From: Sphaerospermopsis kisseleviana NIES-73
GTDB lineage: Bacteria; Cyanobacteriota; Cyanobacteriia; Cyanobacteriales; Nostocaceae
Assembly: GCF_002368075.1 (NCBI RefSeq)
Contig: NZ_AP018314.1
Coordinates: forward strand, 454,852-505,860
Reading direction: 5' to 3'
Length of the DNA stretch: 51,009 nt
Position 1 is the stretch's first letter, and every line of letters begins with the position of its first letter. Under the pieces are notes generated by a model. The model was not told where the DNA came from. It saw nothing but the letters and a program-made list of their open reading frames with translations, and did not search any database. Positions 41,791-49,210 of the stretch are shown here, piece after piece. Both the position numbers and the translations under genes were made by a program.

Positions 41791-42411
41791 ATGCAAGGAC
41801 TAGCCGTTACTGAAACCATCACCACCATAGCTGAAGCAGAAAAAAGATTTGGTTTAACTCGCAGTCAATCTCAGGATTTTTTTACAGAATGGCATGATCA
41901 ATTACCTGAAATTAACCATAATGACCGCACTAACTTAGAAATTCTCTGGCAGCGTTATATTTATCATCGTTCCGGTGGACATTTATTGGAAAGTACAGTG
42001 ATGCTATTACTCGTCTCTCCATTGCTGACAGTTGCGGGATTATACGATCCACCTTTCCGCATCAAAGCTGAAGAATCTGTACAAATCACAATAACCGATA
42101 GCGAAGAAACTCTACAGGGTCGAATAGATGTTTTAGTATTGAAAGATCGCCTTTGGATAATTGTTTTAGAGTCCAAAAAAACCATGTTATCAGTTTGGTC
42201 GGCATTACCCCAAACTCTTGCTTATTTAATAGCCAGTCTGAATACTGATTTGCCTACTTTTGGAATGTTAACTAATGGTGATGATATTGTCTTTGTCAAA
42301 GTCCAAAATCAGCAGTATGCCATATCAAGAGTATTTGCACCTCTAACTACCCAAAGTGAATTAGAGTCTGTGTGTCGAGTCTTACGCAAAATTGCAGAAA
42401 CAGTAAAATGA
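41791..42411 (+). CDS. PD-(D/E)xK nuclease-like protein (restriction subunit R N-terminal type)
   Basis: A 206-aa protein. Residues 105-130 hold a PD-(D/E)xK core: GRIDVLVLKDRLWIIVLESK, with Asp113, Glu127 and Lys129, and an earlier helix Glu67 (HLLESTVMLLL). A helix-rich N-terminus (TIAEAEKRFGLTRSQSQDFF) precedes. Similar stand-alone cyanobacterial proteins are often annotated as restriction endonuclease subunit R-like; no methylase, specificity or helicase domain is present here. The stop overlaps a possible DUF29 start, so the pair may be co-transcribed. Role inferred as defence or accessory. Confidence 0.7.
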   Translation: MQGLAVTETITTIAEAEKRFGLTRSQSQDFFTEWHDQLPEINHNDRTNLEILWQRYIYHRSGGHLLESTVMLLLVSPLLTVAGLYDPPFRIKAEESVQITITDSEETLQGRIDVLVLKDRLWIIVLESKKTMLSVWSALPQTLAYLIASLNTDLPTFGMLTNGDDIVFVKVQNQQYAISRVFAPLTTQSELESVCRVLRKIAETVK

Positions 42412-42449
42412 TTGATAAAAGTGTAAAATTAAATAAAAGGGAAAATGCT

Positions 42450-42887
42450 ATGCTAACTAAAACAGATTATGCTCTCTGGATTGAAGAAACGGTTAATCTA
42501 TTGAAAGAAAAAAACTATCAAAATGTAGACTGGGAAAACTTAATTGAGGAGATTGAAAGTTTGGGCAGAAGCGATCGCCAAAAAGTGAGAAGTTTTTTAA
42601 GACAATTATTGGCACATCTACTTAAACGCTGTTATTTACCACTTCCTCAAGAATTTCATCACTGGGAAGTAGAAATTCGTAATTTTCGCGTAGAACTTCA
42701 GGATATTTTTGATGATTCACCCAGTCTTAAACGCTATGCTAACGAAGTTTTACCAAATTGCTGGCAAGTTGCTTTAGAAGGAGTTCGTCAAGAATATAAA
42801 GGTTTCGATTTTCCTGATCAGTACCCTTTTGCTGAAGATATAAAGGGAATTTTACATGATACTTTTTGGTTAGAGCAATTACAATGA
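42450..42887 (+). CDS. DUF29 family protein
   Basis: A 145-aa DUF29 protein, a helical family very abundant in cyanobacteria with unknown function. Family blocks: TDYALWIEETVNLLKEKNY, NVDWENLIEEIESLGRSDRQ, VRSFLRQLLAHLLKRCYLP. I chose the ATG at 42450 because aaaaggg lies about 8 nt upstream and the conserved region starts at once; an ATG at 42408 overlapping the previous stop would add 14 residues. Confidence 0.85.
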   Translation: MLTKTDYALWIEETVNLLKEKNYQNVDWENLIEEIESLGRSDRQKVRSFLRQLLAHLLKRCYLPLPQEFHHWEVEIRNFRVELQDIFDDSPSLKRYANEVLPNCWQVALEGVRQEYKGFDFPDQYPFAEDIKGILHDTFWLEQLQ

Positions 42888-42925
42888 CTTACATCGCGTA
42901 GTTTTACGAATAAATAATCTACTAC

Positions 42926-42970
42926 GCAACCCACCAATTACCAATTACCAATAACCAATTACCAATTACT
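42926..42970. repeat. accaatt-type heptamer tract
   Basis: Degenerate caccaattaccaattacc units between the DUF29 and helicase genes. The same unit appears in frame inside the big synthase gene at 20995-21030. Confidence 0.75.
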
Positions 42971-43030
42971 CATCACCTCTTCCCCAATCAGGTTATGATA
43001 GTAGATAGTCTGGATGCAAAAGATGATTGA

Positions 43031-45703
43031 GTGAACTACACCGCACCCTCTTCAGAAATTAATTTAGGGTTGATTTTTCCCTTTGAGTTGGATCAATTCC
43101 AACTAGATGCGATCGCCTCTCTCAATGCTGGCCGCTCAGTGGTTGTCTGTGCGCCCACAGGATCGGGTAAAACTTTAGTTGGGGAATACGCTATTTATCG
43201 CGCTTTATCCCGTGGTAAGCGTGTATTTTACACCACTCCCCTGAAGGCGTTATCTAATCAAAAATTACGCGACTTTCGGGAAAAATTCGGATTTGATATG
43301 GTCGGTCTATTAACCGGGGATGCTTCCATTAACAGGGATGCACCGATTATAGTCATGACTACCGAGATTTTCCGTAATATGCTTTATGGCACACCTATAG
43401 GTCAAATCGGGATCTCTTTAACAGACGTTGAGGCTGTAGTCCTCGATGAGTGCCACTACATGAACGATCGCCAACGGGGTACTGTCTGGGAAGAATCTAT
43501 TATTTACTGTCCCCGTGAAGTCCAACTGGTCGCCCTTTCGGCTACAGTTGCGAATAGTGAACAACTTACAGACTGGTTAAATCGTGTTCATGGACCCACA
43601 GACCTGATTTATTCTGATTTTCGCCCTGTTCCTTTAGAATTTCACTTTTGCAACCCTAAAGGTTTATTTCCCCTCCTCAATGACAGCAAAACTAAAATTA
43701 ATCAACGTTTAATTAGACGTGGTAAAAAGGGTATAGGAGAACGAGGTAAAGGTAATCGTCCAGAACCACCAAGTATAGTTTATACCCTCAGTCAATTGGC
43801 ACAACGGGATATGCTACCTGCCATTTTCTTTATTTTCAGCCGCAGAGGTTGTGATAAAGCGGTTGCTGAGGTGGGTGATTTATGGTTAGTCAATAATGAA
43901 GAATCCCAAATATTACGTAGGCAGATTGATGATTTTTTAGCCCGTAATCCAGAAGCAGGACGTACTGGACAAATTGCACCCCTGTACAGAGGTATTGCGG
44001 CGCATCATGCGGGAATTTTACCAGCTTGGAAAGTTTTGGTTGAAGAACTTTTTCAACAAGGTTTAATTAAAGTTGTCTTTGCTACGGAAACTCTGGCAGC
44101 AGGTATTAATATGCCAGCACGAACAACAGTTATTTCTACCCTTTCTAAACGCACTGATAATGGACATCGTTTATTAAAAGCTTCGGAATTTTTGCAAATG
44201 TCCGGGCGTGCTGGTCGTCGGGGCATGGATTTACAAGGTCACGTTGTGACATTACAAACTCCCTTTGAAGGTGCAAAAGAAGCTGCTTATTTAGCTACAT
44301 CTCCCCCAGATCCTTTGGTGAGTCAGTTTACTCCCAGTTATGGGATGGTGTTAAACCTCTTGCAAACCCATACCTTAGAACAAGCAAAGGAACTGATAGA
44401 ACGCAGTTTTGGCCAGTATATGGCAACTTTGTATTTAAAACCAGAATATGATGAAATTGCAGCTATCAAAGCAGAGTTAGCAAAAATTGAAGCAGAATTA
44501 GCCGCAGTAGATGAAAATGAAATTGCACTTTATGAAAAATTGCGGCAGCGTTTAAAAGTAGAACGGCATATATTCAAAACTCTACAGGAACAAGCACGGG
44601 AAGACAGACAAGAGCAACTTTCCATGATGTTAGATTTTGCCGTGACAGGAACGCTGTTGAGTTTAAAAGATAAAAACATGACAGCGACTTTACCGTTAAC
44701 GGCTATATTATATGGTAAAGCTCCTGAAATTGGACCTACTTCTTACTTAGTTTGTTTAGGACAGGATAACCGCTGGTATGTAGCGACAACAGCAGATGTA
44801 ATTGATTTATATGCAGAGATGCCCAGAGTAGAAGTACCAGAGGATATTTTACCACCTGATGAACTAGGTTTAAAACGGGGTCAGTCAGTGCGGGGAAATG
44901 CAGCAACAGAGGCGATCGCTCAGAGTATACCCGATCCGAGCGAATATATGTACATGACACCGGAAGTAGCTGCTCAACTGAGTCGGGTGAATGCAGTACA
45001 ATCACAAATAGAAAATCATCCCTTGCATAAATCAGGAAATATTGCCAACATATTTAAACAACGAGCGCGGTGTGTAGAATTAGAAGCGGAACTAGAAGAG
45101 TTAGAAGAACAAGTAAAACAACACTCACAGCAACACTGGGAAGAATTTCTGAATTTAATTCAGATATTACAGCACTTTGGCGGGTTGGATAATTTAGCAC
45201 CCACAGAACTAGGACAAATGGCCGCAGCAATTCGGGGTGAAAATGAGTTATGGTTAGGATTGGCGATCGCCAGTGGTGAACTAGATAATTTAGATCCCCA
45301 TCACTTAGCAGCAGCAGTAGCATCTTTAGTCACAGAAACACCACGCCCCGATAGTCGGGTACGTTTTAACCTCAGTAACGAAACAGCAGACGCTTTAGCC
45401 AAACTCCGGGGTATTCGTCGCAAACTGTTCCAAATTCAACACCGTCATAACGTAGCTTTACCTATTTGGTTAGAATTTGAACTCATTGCAGTTGTAGAAC
45501 AATGGGCGTTAGGAATGGACTGGTTACAACTTTGTGCTAATACAACTTTAGATGAAGGTGATGTAGTTAGGTTGTTGCGCCGTACTCTAGACTTATTATC
45601 ACAAATTCCTCATGTTCCCTTTGTTACTGATAGTTTACGACAAAATGCCCAAAGAGCAATGCAATTAATTGATCGTTTCCCGGTGAATGAAGCGATGGAA
45701 TAA
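43031..45703 (+). CDS. Ski2/Mtr4-like DEAD/DEAH-box RNA helicase
   Basis: An 890-aa superfamily 2 helicase. Walker A APTGSGKT (41-48), motif Ia TTPLKALSNQK, TTEIFRNML, motif II DECH (139-142), motif III LSATVAN, then in RecA2 ATETLAAGINMPART, and motif VI QMSGRAGRRGMD. C-terminal helical/DSHCT-type region ~690-880. This is the cyanobacterial and plastid branch (ISE2/Ski2-like) of RNA-processing helicases. Start: GTG at 43031 (MNYTAPSSEI), the first possible start after an in-frame stop; GTG is a little unusual. Stand-alone gene. Confidence 0.92.
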   Translation: MNYTAPSSEINLGLIFPFELDQFQLDAIASLNAGRSVVVCAPTGSGKTLVGEYAIYRALSRGKRVFYTTPLKALSNQKLRDFREKFGFDMVGLLTGDASINRDAPIIVMTTEIFRNMLYGTPIGQIGISLTDVEAVVLDECHYMNDRQRGTVWEESIIYCPREVQLVALSATVANSEQLTDWLNRVHGPTDLIYSDFRPVPLEFHFCNPKGLFPLLNDSKTKINQRLIRRGKKGIGERGKGNRPEPPSIVYTLSQLAQRDMLPAIFFIFSRRGCDKAVAEVGDLWLVNNEESQILRRQIDDFLARNPEAGRTGQIAPLYRGIAAHHAGILPAWKVLVEELFQQGLIKVVFATETLAAGINMPARTTVISTLSKRTDNGHRLLKASEFLQMSGRAGRRGMDLQGHVVTLQTPFEGAKEAAYLATSPPDPLVSQFTPSYGMVLNLLQTHTLEQAKELIERSFGQYMATLYLKPEYDEIAAIKAELAKIEAELAAVDENEIALYEKLRQRLKVERHIFKTLQEQAREDRQEQLSMMLDFAVTGTLLSLKDKNMTATLPLTAILYGKAPEIGPTSYLVCLGQDNRWYVATTADVIDLYAEMPRVEVPEDILPPDELGLKRGQSVRGNAATEAIAQSIPDPSEYMYMTPEVAAQLSRVNAVQSQIENHPLHKSGNIANIFKQRARCVELEAELEELEEQVKQHSQQHWEEFLNLIQILQHFGGLDNLAPTELGQMAAAIRGENELWLGLAIASGELDNLDPHHLAAAVASLVTETPRPDSRVRFNLSNETADALAKLRGIRRKLFQIQHRHNVALPIWLEFELIAVVEQWALGMDWLQLCANTTLDEGDVVRLLRRTLDLLSQIPHVPFVTDSLRQNAQRAMQLIDRFPVNEAME

Positions 45704-45726
45704 ACTAAGCAAACCGAGTTCATTGA

Positions 45727-45843
45727 TCATCCCATAAAACCAGCAAACAACAAAGGTAAAAGTATCAAAGCTGATCCTATTAAAACCAAAGTTGCTGGAT
45801 CAATTTTGATGTGATTTTTTTGTGGATCTGGTATTTTTGACAT
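45727..45843 (-). CDS. 38-aa single-TM mini-protein (MSKIPDPQKN...)
   Basis: A complete ORF with ATG at 45843 and TGA at 45727-45729. Polar N-terminus (MSKIPDPQKNHIKIDP) then one hydrophobic helix (ATLVLIGSALILLPLLFAGF), a typical small membrane-protein layout of thylakoid or respiratory complexes. I do not recognise it as a known Psb, Pet, Psa or Ndh subunit. It lies 67 bp downstream of a second 38-aa membrane ORF, same strand. Confidence 0.55.
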   Translation of the reverse strand: MSKIPDPQKNHIKIDPATLVLIGSALILLPLLFAGFMG

Positions 45844-45909
45844 TCTCTAAAATTGGTAGTTTAGCTAATTTTAAATCATTAATAACTGTAACCTGTAACC
45901 TGTAACCTG
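45844..45909. repeat. gtaacct tandem repeat between the two mini-genes
   Basis: ctgtaacctgtaacctgtaa (around 45888-45907) with a final cctgtcacct: heptamer STRR units placed exactly in the spacer between the two small membrane-protein ORFs. Confidence 0.75.
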
Positions 45910-46026
45910 TCACCTATTATCTCTTTTACCAGGAAATTTAGTACCCATTTCCGTTAGCGCAGAAAAGATGAGATAGGTAATGAGTAAAGCGAAACCTGCA
46001 AAAAAAGCGAGTAAATCGTTGTTCAT
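45910..46026 (-). CDS. 38-aa single-TM mini-protein (MNNDLLAFFAG...)
   Basis: A complete ORF with ATG at 46026 and TGA at 45910-45912. Hydrophobic helix near the N-terminus (LLAFFAGFALLITYLIFSAL, residues 5-24) followed by a basic tail TEMGTKFPGKRDNR, so the C-terminus should be on the cytoplasmic or stromal side. Same length as the neighbouring downstream ORF but with reversed polarity of hydrophobic and polar parts. Family not recognised; a small subunit of a membrane complex is the natural guess. Confidence 0.6.
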   Translation of the reverse strand: MNNDLLAFFAGFALLITYLIFSALTEMGTKFPGKRDNR

Positions 46027-46101
46027 AATATACCTGATTTTACCTACAAAACTATTATAATAGTTGAAGATACCAAAAAAGTAAAAAAATGGGAGTAAAC
46101 A

Positions 46102-46362
46102 ATGGGGCGCATTAATCCTTACACCCTACAAATGCAAATTACCAGAATGTTTGCGGAAGGACAATCATTCTTTGCTTTAACAAAAGTGCAAGATTGGTTA
46201 AAAGAACATAATCAAAACCCGTTAGAATATGAGATTTTTTTTCACAAAAAACCTGCACCTCCTGGTTCTCAAGAAGTGATGGTAATAGAAATAGAACTGA
46301 AACGTAAAGATGGACAACCTGTGGACTCTTGGTTACAAGAACAAGTAAATTTACACGCTTAA
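46102..46362 (+). CDS. conserved cyanobacterial 86-aa hypothetical protein
   Basis: A small soluble protein: MGRINPYTLQMQITRMFAEG, then an alpha/beta segment QDWLKEHNQNPLEYEIFFHK and a strand EVMVIEIELKRKDGQPVDSW. Composition and reading-frame quality indicate a real gene; gggag precedes the ATG. I do not recognise a functional family. It is divergent from the 38-aa membrane-protein pair. Confidence 0.7.
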   Translation: MGRINPYTLQMQITRMFAEGQSFFALTKVQDWLKEHNQNPLEYEIFFHKKPAPPGSQEVMVIEIELKRKDGQPVDSWLQEQVNLHA

Positions 46363-46540
46363 CTCATTTGTAAGCATTCAGCTATCAGCATTTAGCAGTC
46401 AGCAAAAAAGAAGAAAATCATCAATAATAGGTTATAAATTTCTCTCATTAACACTTATGTCATTTGAAAGAACAGGAGCATCCTTGTTATTACAGCAGTT
46501 TTCATGTCTTTAGACCACAGTCAGGGCGAAGCATTCGGAT

Positions 46541-46698
46541 GATAAGCTGTTACACAGCTAAATTGTATAGGACTAATATTTTAAACTCTTGTTTAACAGG
46601 CAAGATGCCTGTTCCACTTATACAAATTAAATGCACAACAGCTTATCACTTAGTTACTTAATTCCCTATTATACAATCTAGCTACACAACAGCTTACT
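46541..46698. mobile_element. 107-bp MITE-like element plus an extra end copy
   Basis: gataagctgttacacagcta at 46541-46560 (end continues to 46569) and the inverted end 46619-46647 (...aaatgcacaacagcttatc) match at 23 of 29 positions. Between them is a hairpin aacaggca/tgcctgtt (46595-46613). A second right-end-like copy lies at 46670-46698. No coding capacity. The flanks (46363-46540, 46699-46739) hold an attcagctatcagc repeat and no gene. Confidence 0.6.
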
Positions 46699-46739
46699 CA
46701 CACTAATTTCCACAATTATCAATTATCAATTATCAATTC

Positions 46740-46904
46740 TTAATAATCACTATCAGCCACACAAATTCCTTTACATTTAATCCCATTTGTAGCAGTGCGT
46801 TTACAATGGGGACATAGGACTTTTTCAGTTTCGATATCTTGATTTATTTCTATATTGTTACTTGCGTGTAACTTGTCTTTTTCGGTCTGAATTTTTTCAC
46901 TCAT
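46740..46904 (-). CDS. 54-aa Cys-rich mini-protein
   Basis: A complete ORF, ATG at 46904, TAA at 46740-46742. The acidic/polar N-terminus (MSEKIQTEKDKLHASNNIEI) is followed by a zinc-knuckle-like C-terminus: LCPHCKRTATNGIKCKGICV and ADSDY, with Cys31, Cys34, Cys44 and Cys48. The CPHCKRT...NGIKC.GIC pattern looks conserved and purposeful. Too short for routine ORF calling. Metal binding is inferred; function unknown. Located just downstream of, and on the same strand as, a Ser/Thr kinase gene. Confidence 0.65.
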   Translation of the reverse strand: MSEKIQTEKDKLHASNNIEINQDIETEKVLCPHCKRTATNGIKCKGICVADSDY

Positions 46905-46942
46905 AAGCATCAAGGAATTTTTTACGGTTTACAAACTTCTGT

Positions 46943-49105
46943 CTATTCTGGTGTTTCTGTGGGTTCTGGAGTGGGTTCTGGAGTGGGTTCTGGAGTGGGT
47001 TCTGGAGTGGGTTCTGGAGTAGGTTCTGGAGTGGGTTCTGGAGTAGGTTCTGGAGTAGGTTCTGGGGGATTTTCTACTGTCACCGTTAACTGATAATCTG
47101 TAGATTTAGAAGCTGTGGAAACTACGACAAATTCATAAAATCCCGTTTCTGGTAATGTTTTGGATACAGTCCGCACCGTAGAATCTTCTAAAAATGTGAC
47201 TTTACCAGAGGGAGAATAAATAGATAATAACACCTGAGAACTAGCATCTAGTTTAACTTCCATTGTTTGATCTTTTGCTAGTCCAGCGATGAAAACTTTA
47301 CCTCCTCCTGGTTGTAGATTACCACTAACTGTTTTACCTGTAGTCCCAGGATCAAATACTATTCTTGCAAAGGCACTATTAGAAAGGATAGCATTGAGTT
47401 TATCATTAACAAATGCGTGCCAAACTTGTCCTATAGGTTGCTCTATAAAATTTTTACCTTGATATTCAGGGAATACACGGAAAAAAGCAGCATCACCTAA
47501 GTCATACAAAGCACGACTGCTAACATTTCTGCGGTTAACTTCTACTTTCCAGCGATCGCGTTCTGCTGGGGTATAAGTTCCCATTTGTCTACGCGCTCTA
47601 CTACTCAAAAGAGACAGTTTATCTAGGGTTTGGGCGGCTATTTGATCCCATTCTTCCCGTAAATCTTCGTCTTCTGGTGTATCATTTAAATCACGTCCTT
47701 GGATATTGGGGTTTTTCTCCCAAAAAAGTTGGTTGATTAAACTGATATAAAAGTTATTATCTATACCCAACTGTTGACGGCGATCGCTCAATCTTTGTTT
47801 ACGTTCTCTTTCTTCAGGTGAAAAATTATTTTCCGGGGTGGTGGGGGTTTCTGTAGGTGTAGGACTTAATGTAATATCCGGGTTACTTCCATCTTGGTTG
47901 TTCCCACGGTTACTAATACCCCACCACAACAAACCTATACTACTAAATAACGCCACAGTCACAATAAATACATTTGTTGTAGTCCAAATACTTGTATTTT
48001 GGGGTGTGGGAGTAGCAACTGCTGGAGGTGCGGGAGTTTTGGGAGGAGAAACTGCAACAGTTCCTGCGGTGGTTGGGGAAGTTGTGGGTTTTGGGGGTTG
48101 AGTAGCTGGATATACTGTAGGTGCGACAGGAGGAGAGTTATTAACTGCTTTTCCATTCAGTGCGTCTAAAACTTGACGTGCTGACTGATAGCGATCGCTT
48201 GGTCTGGGAGATAGCATTTTATCTAAAATGTCCCCCAATAAAGGACTAAGGCTAATTTCTCGCCGCCATAGCCATTGTAAATTTTGTATATCTATTAAAT
48301 CCTGTGGTGGTTTTCCTGTCAGTAAAACCAACACTGTCACAGCTAAAGCATATAAATCACTGTGAGGATATACTAAACCGGTTTGCATTTGTTCTGGAGG
48401 TGCAAAACCAATTTTTCCTAACAAAGTTCCACTACTTCCAGAAGTAATTACCCCAGATTGATAATATTGAGAAGCGACAGTTTGAGCGACTTGTTTCACT
48501 CCCCCAAAATCAATTAAAACTGGTAATTGATCCACAATTCTCAAGATTAAATTATCAGGAGAAATATCACGATGAATCACACCTACATGATGGATATATT
48601 CTAAAACTGGTAAAAGTTGTTCTAATAACTGACGAACTTCAATTTCTGTAAATTTTAAACCTTTTTGTTTGCGGGAATTTAATAAAGAATTATACGTTTC
48701 ACCTGCTACATGATCTTGCACTAAAAAGAGAGATTCTTTACCTTGTAAATTAATACGTAATAGTTCCCGAAAGCGCGGAATTTGAGGATGTTGTAATTGA
48801 TAAAGAACACTAGCTTCTCGTTGAAATAACTCCTCTGCTTTTTGCACAATATAAGGAGTTTGCACCTGGGGAGAAAATTCCTTTAAAACACAAGCTTCTC
48901 GAAAACGGTTAATATCTTCAGCTAAGTAAGTTTTCCCAAACCCACCTTGTCCGAGTTGACGGACAATAACATAGCGATCGCCTAAAGTTTGTCCTGCTTG
49001 AATACCACTATTGACAGGAGTTTCTATTATCTTCTCACCACACTGAAGACAAAACTTACTACCGGATGGATTTTGATGTCCTTGAGAACAATAAAGATTA
49101 GTCAT
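46943..49105 (-). CDS. zinc-ribbon Ser/Thr protein kinase with TM helix and PT-rich tail
   Basis: A 720-aa Hanks-type kinase. N-terminal zinc ribbon (Cys6, Cys19, Cys22), kinase domain ~44-315 with LGQGGFGKTYLA (51-62), Lys75 (VLKEF), HRDISPDN (178-185) and DFGG (199-202). The catalytic-loop Lys is Ser (HRDISPDN, not HRDLKPxN). A Pro/Thr linker, one TM helix ~379-397 (VFIVTVALFSSIGLLWWGI), an extracytoplasmic region, a beta-rich pre-peptidase-like domain (~570-670), and a C-terminal PEPT repeat tail. I start at the ATG at 49105 (MTNLYCSQGH); the frame continues upstream only through a translated heptamer array. A paralogue lies directly upstream. Confidence 0.9.
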   Translation of the reverse strand: MTNLYCSQGHQNPSGSKFCLQCGEKIIETPVNSGIQAGQTLGDRYVIVRQLGQGGFGKTYLAEDINRFREACVLKEFSPQVQTPYIVQKAEELFQREASVLYQLQHPQIPRFRELLRINLQGKESLFLVQDHVAGETYNSLLNSRKQKGLKFTEIEVRQLLEQLLPVLEYIHHVGVIHRDISPDNLILRIVDQLPVLIDFGGVKQVAQTVASQYYQSGVITSGSSGTLLGKIGFAPPEQMQTGLVYPHSDLYALAVTVLVLLTGKPPQDLIDIQNLQWLWRREISLSPLLGDILDKMLSPRPSDRYQSARQVLDALNGKAVNNSPPVAPTVYPATQPPKPTTSPTTAGTVAVSPPKTPAPPAVATPTPQNTSIWTTTNVFIVTVALFSSIGLLWWGISNRGNNQDGSNPDITLSPTPTETPTTPENNFSPEERERKQRLSDRRQQLGIDNNFYISLINQLFWEKNPNIQGRDLNDTPEDEDLREEWDQIAAQTLDKLSLLSSRARRQMGTYTPAERDRWKVEVNRRNVSSRALYDLGDAAFFRVFPEYQGKNFIEQPIGQVWHAFVNDKLNAILSNSAFARIVFDPGTTGKTVSGNLQPGGGKVFIAGLAKDQTMEVKLDASSQVLLSIYSPSGKVTFLEDSTVRTVSKTLPETGFYEFVVVSTASKSTDYQLTVTVENPPEPTPEPTPEPTPEPTPEPTPEPTPEPTPEPTPEPTETPE
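46961..47066 (-). repeat. 12-bp coding tandem repeat (PEPT tail)
   Basis: About nine copies of ggttctggagtg (plus strand), encoding the PEPT tetrapeptide array at the kinase C-terminus. Two units vary at one base. Likely length-polymorphic; a cell-wall-spanning spacer is the natural role. Confidence 0.92.
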
Positions 49106-49108
49106 AAA

Positions 49109-49171
49109 GGAATAGGGAATAGGGAATAGGGAATAGGGGATAGGGAATAGGGAATAGGGAATAGGGAACAG
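49109..49171. repeat. GGGAATA heptamer tandem array
   Basis: About eight units immediately upstream of the kinase start codon (4 bp away), so the array forms the kinase mRNA leader. Read in frame it would give repeated LFPIPYS, an artefact in the longest ORF. Confidence 0.92.
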
Positions 49172-49210
49172 GTTAACAATTTTACCCAATCACCAGTCAC
49201 CAATCACCAA

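Noticed and set aside
46464-46661. 65-aa plus-strand ORF
   Set aside because: Lies largely over the MITE-like element; composition does not look like a protein.
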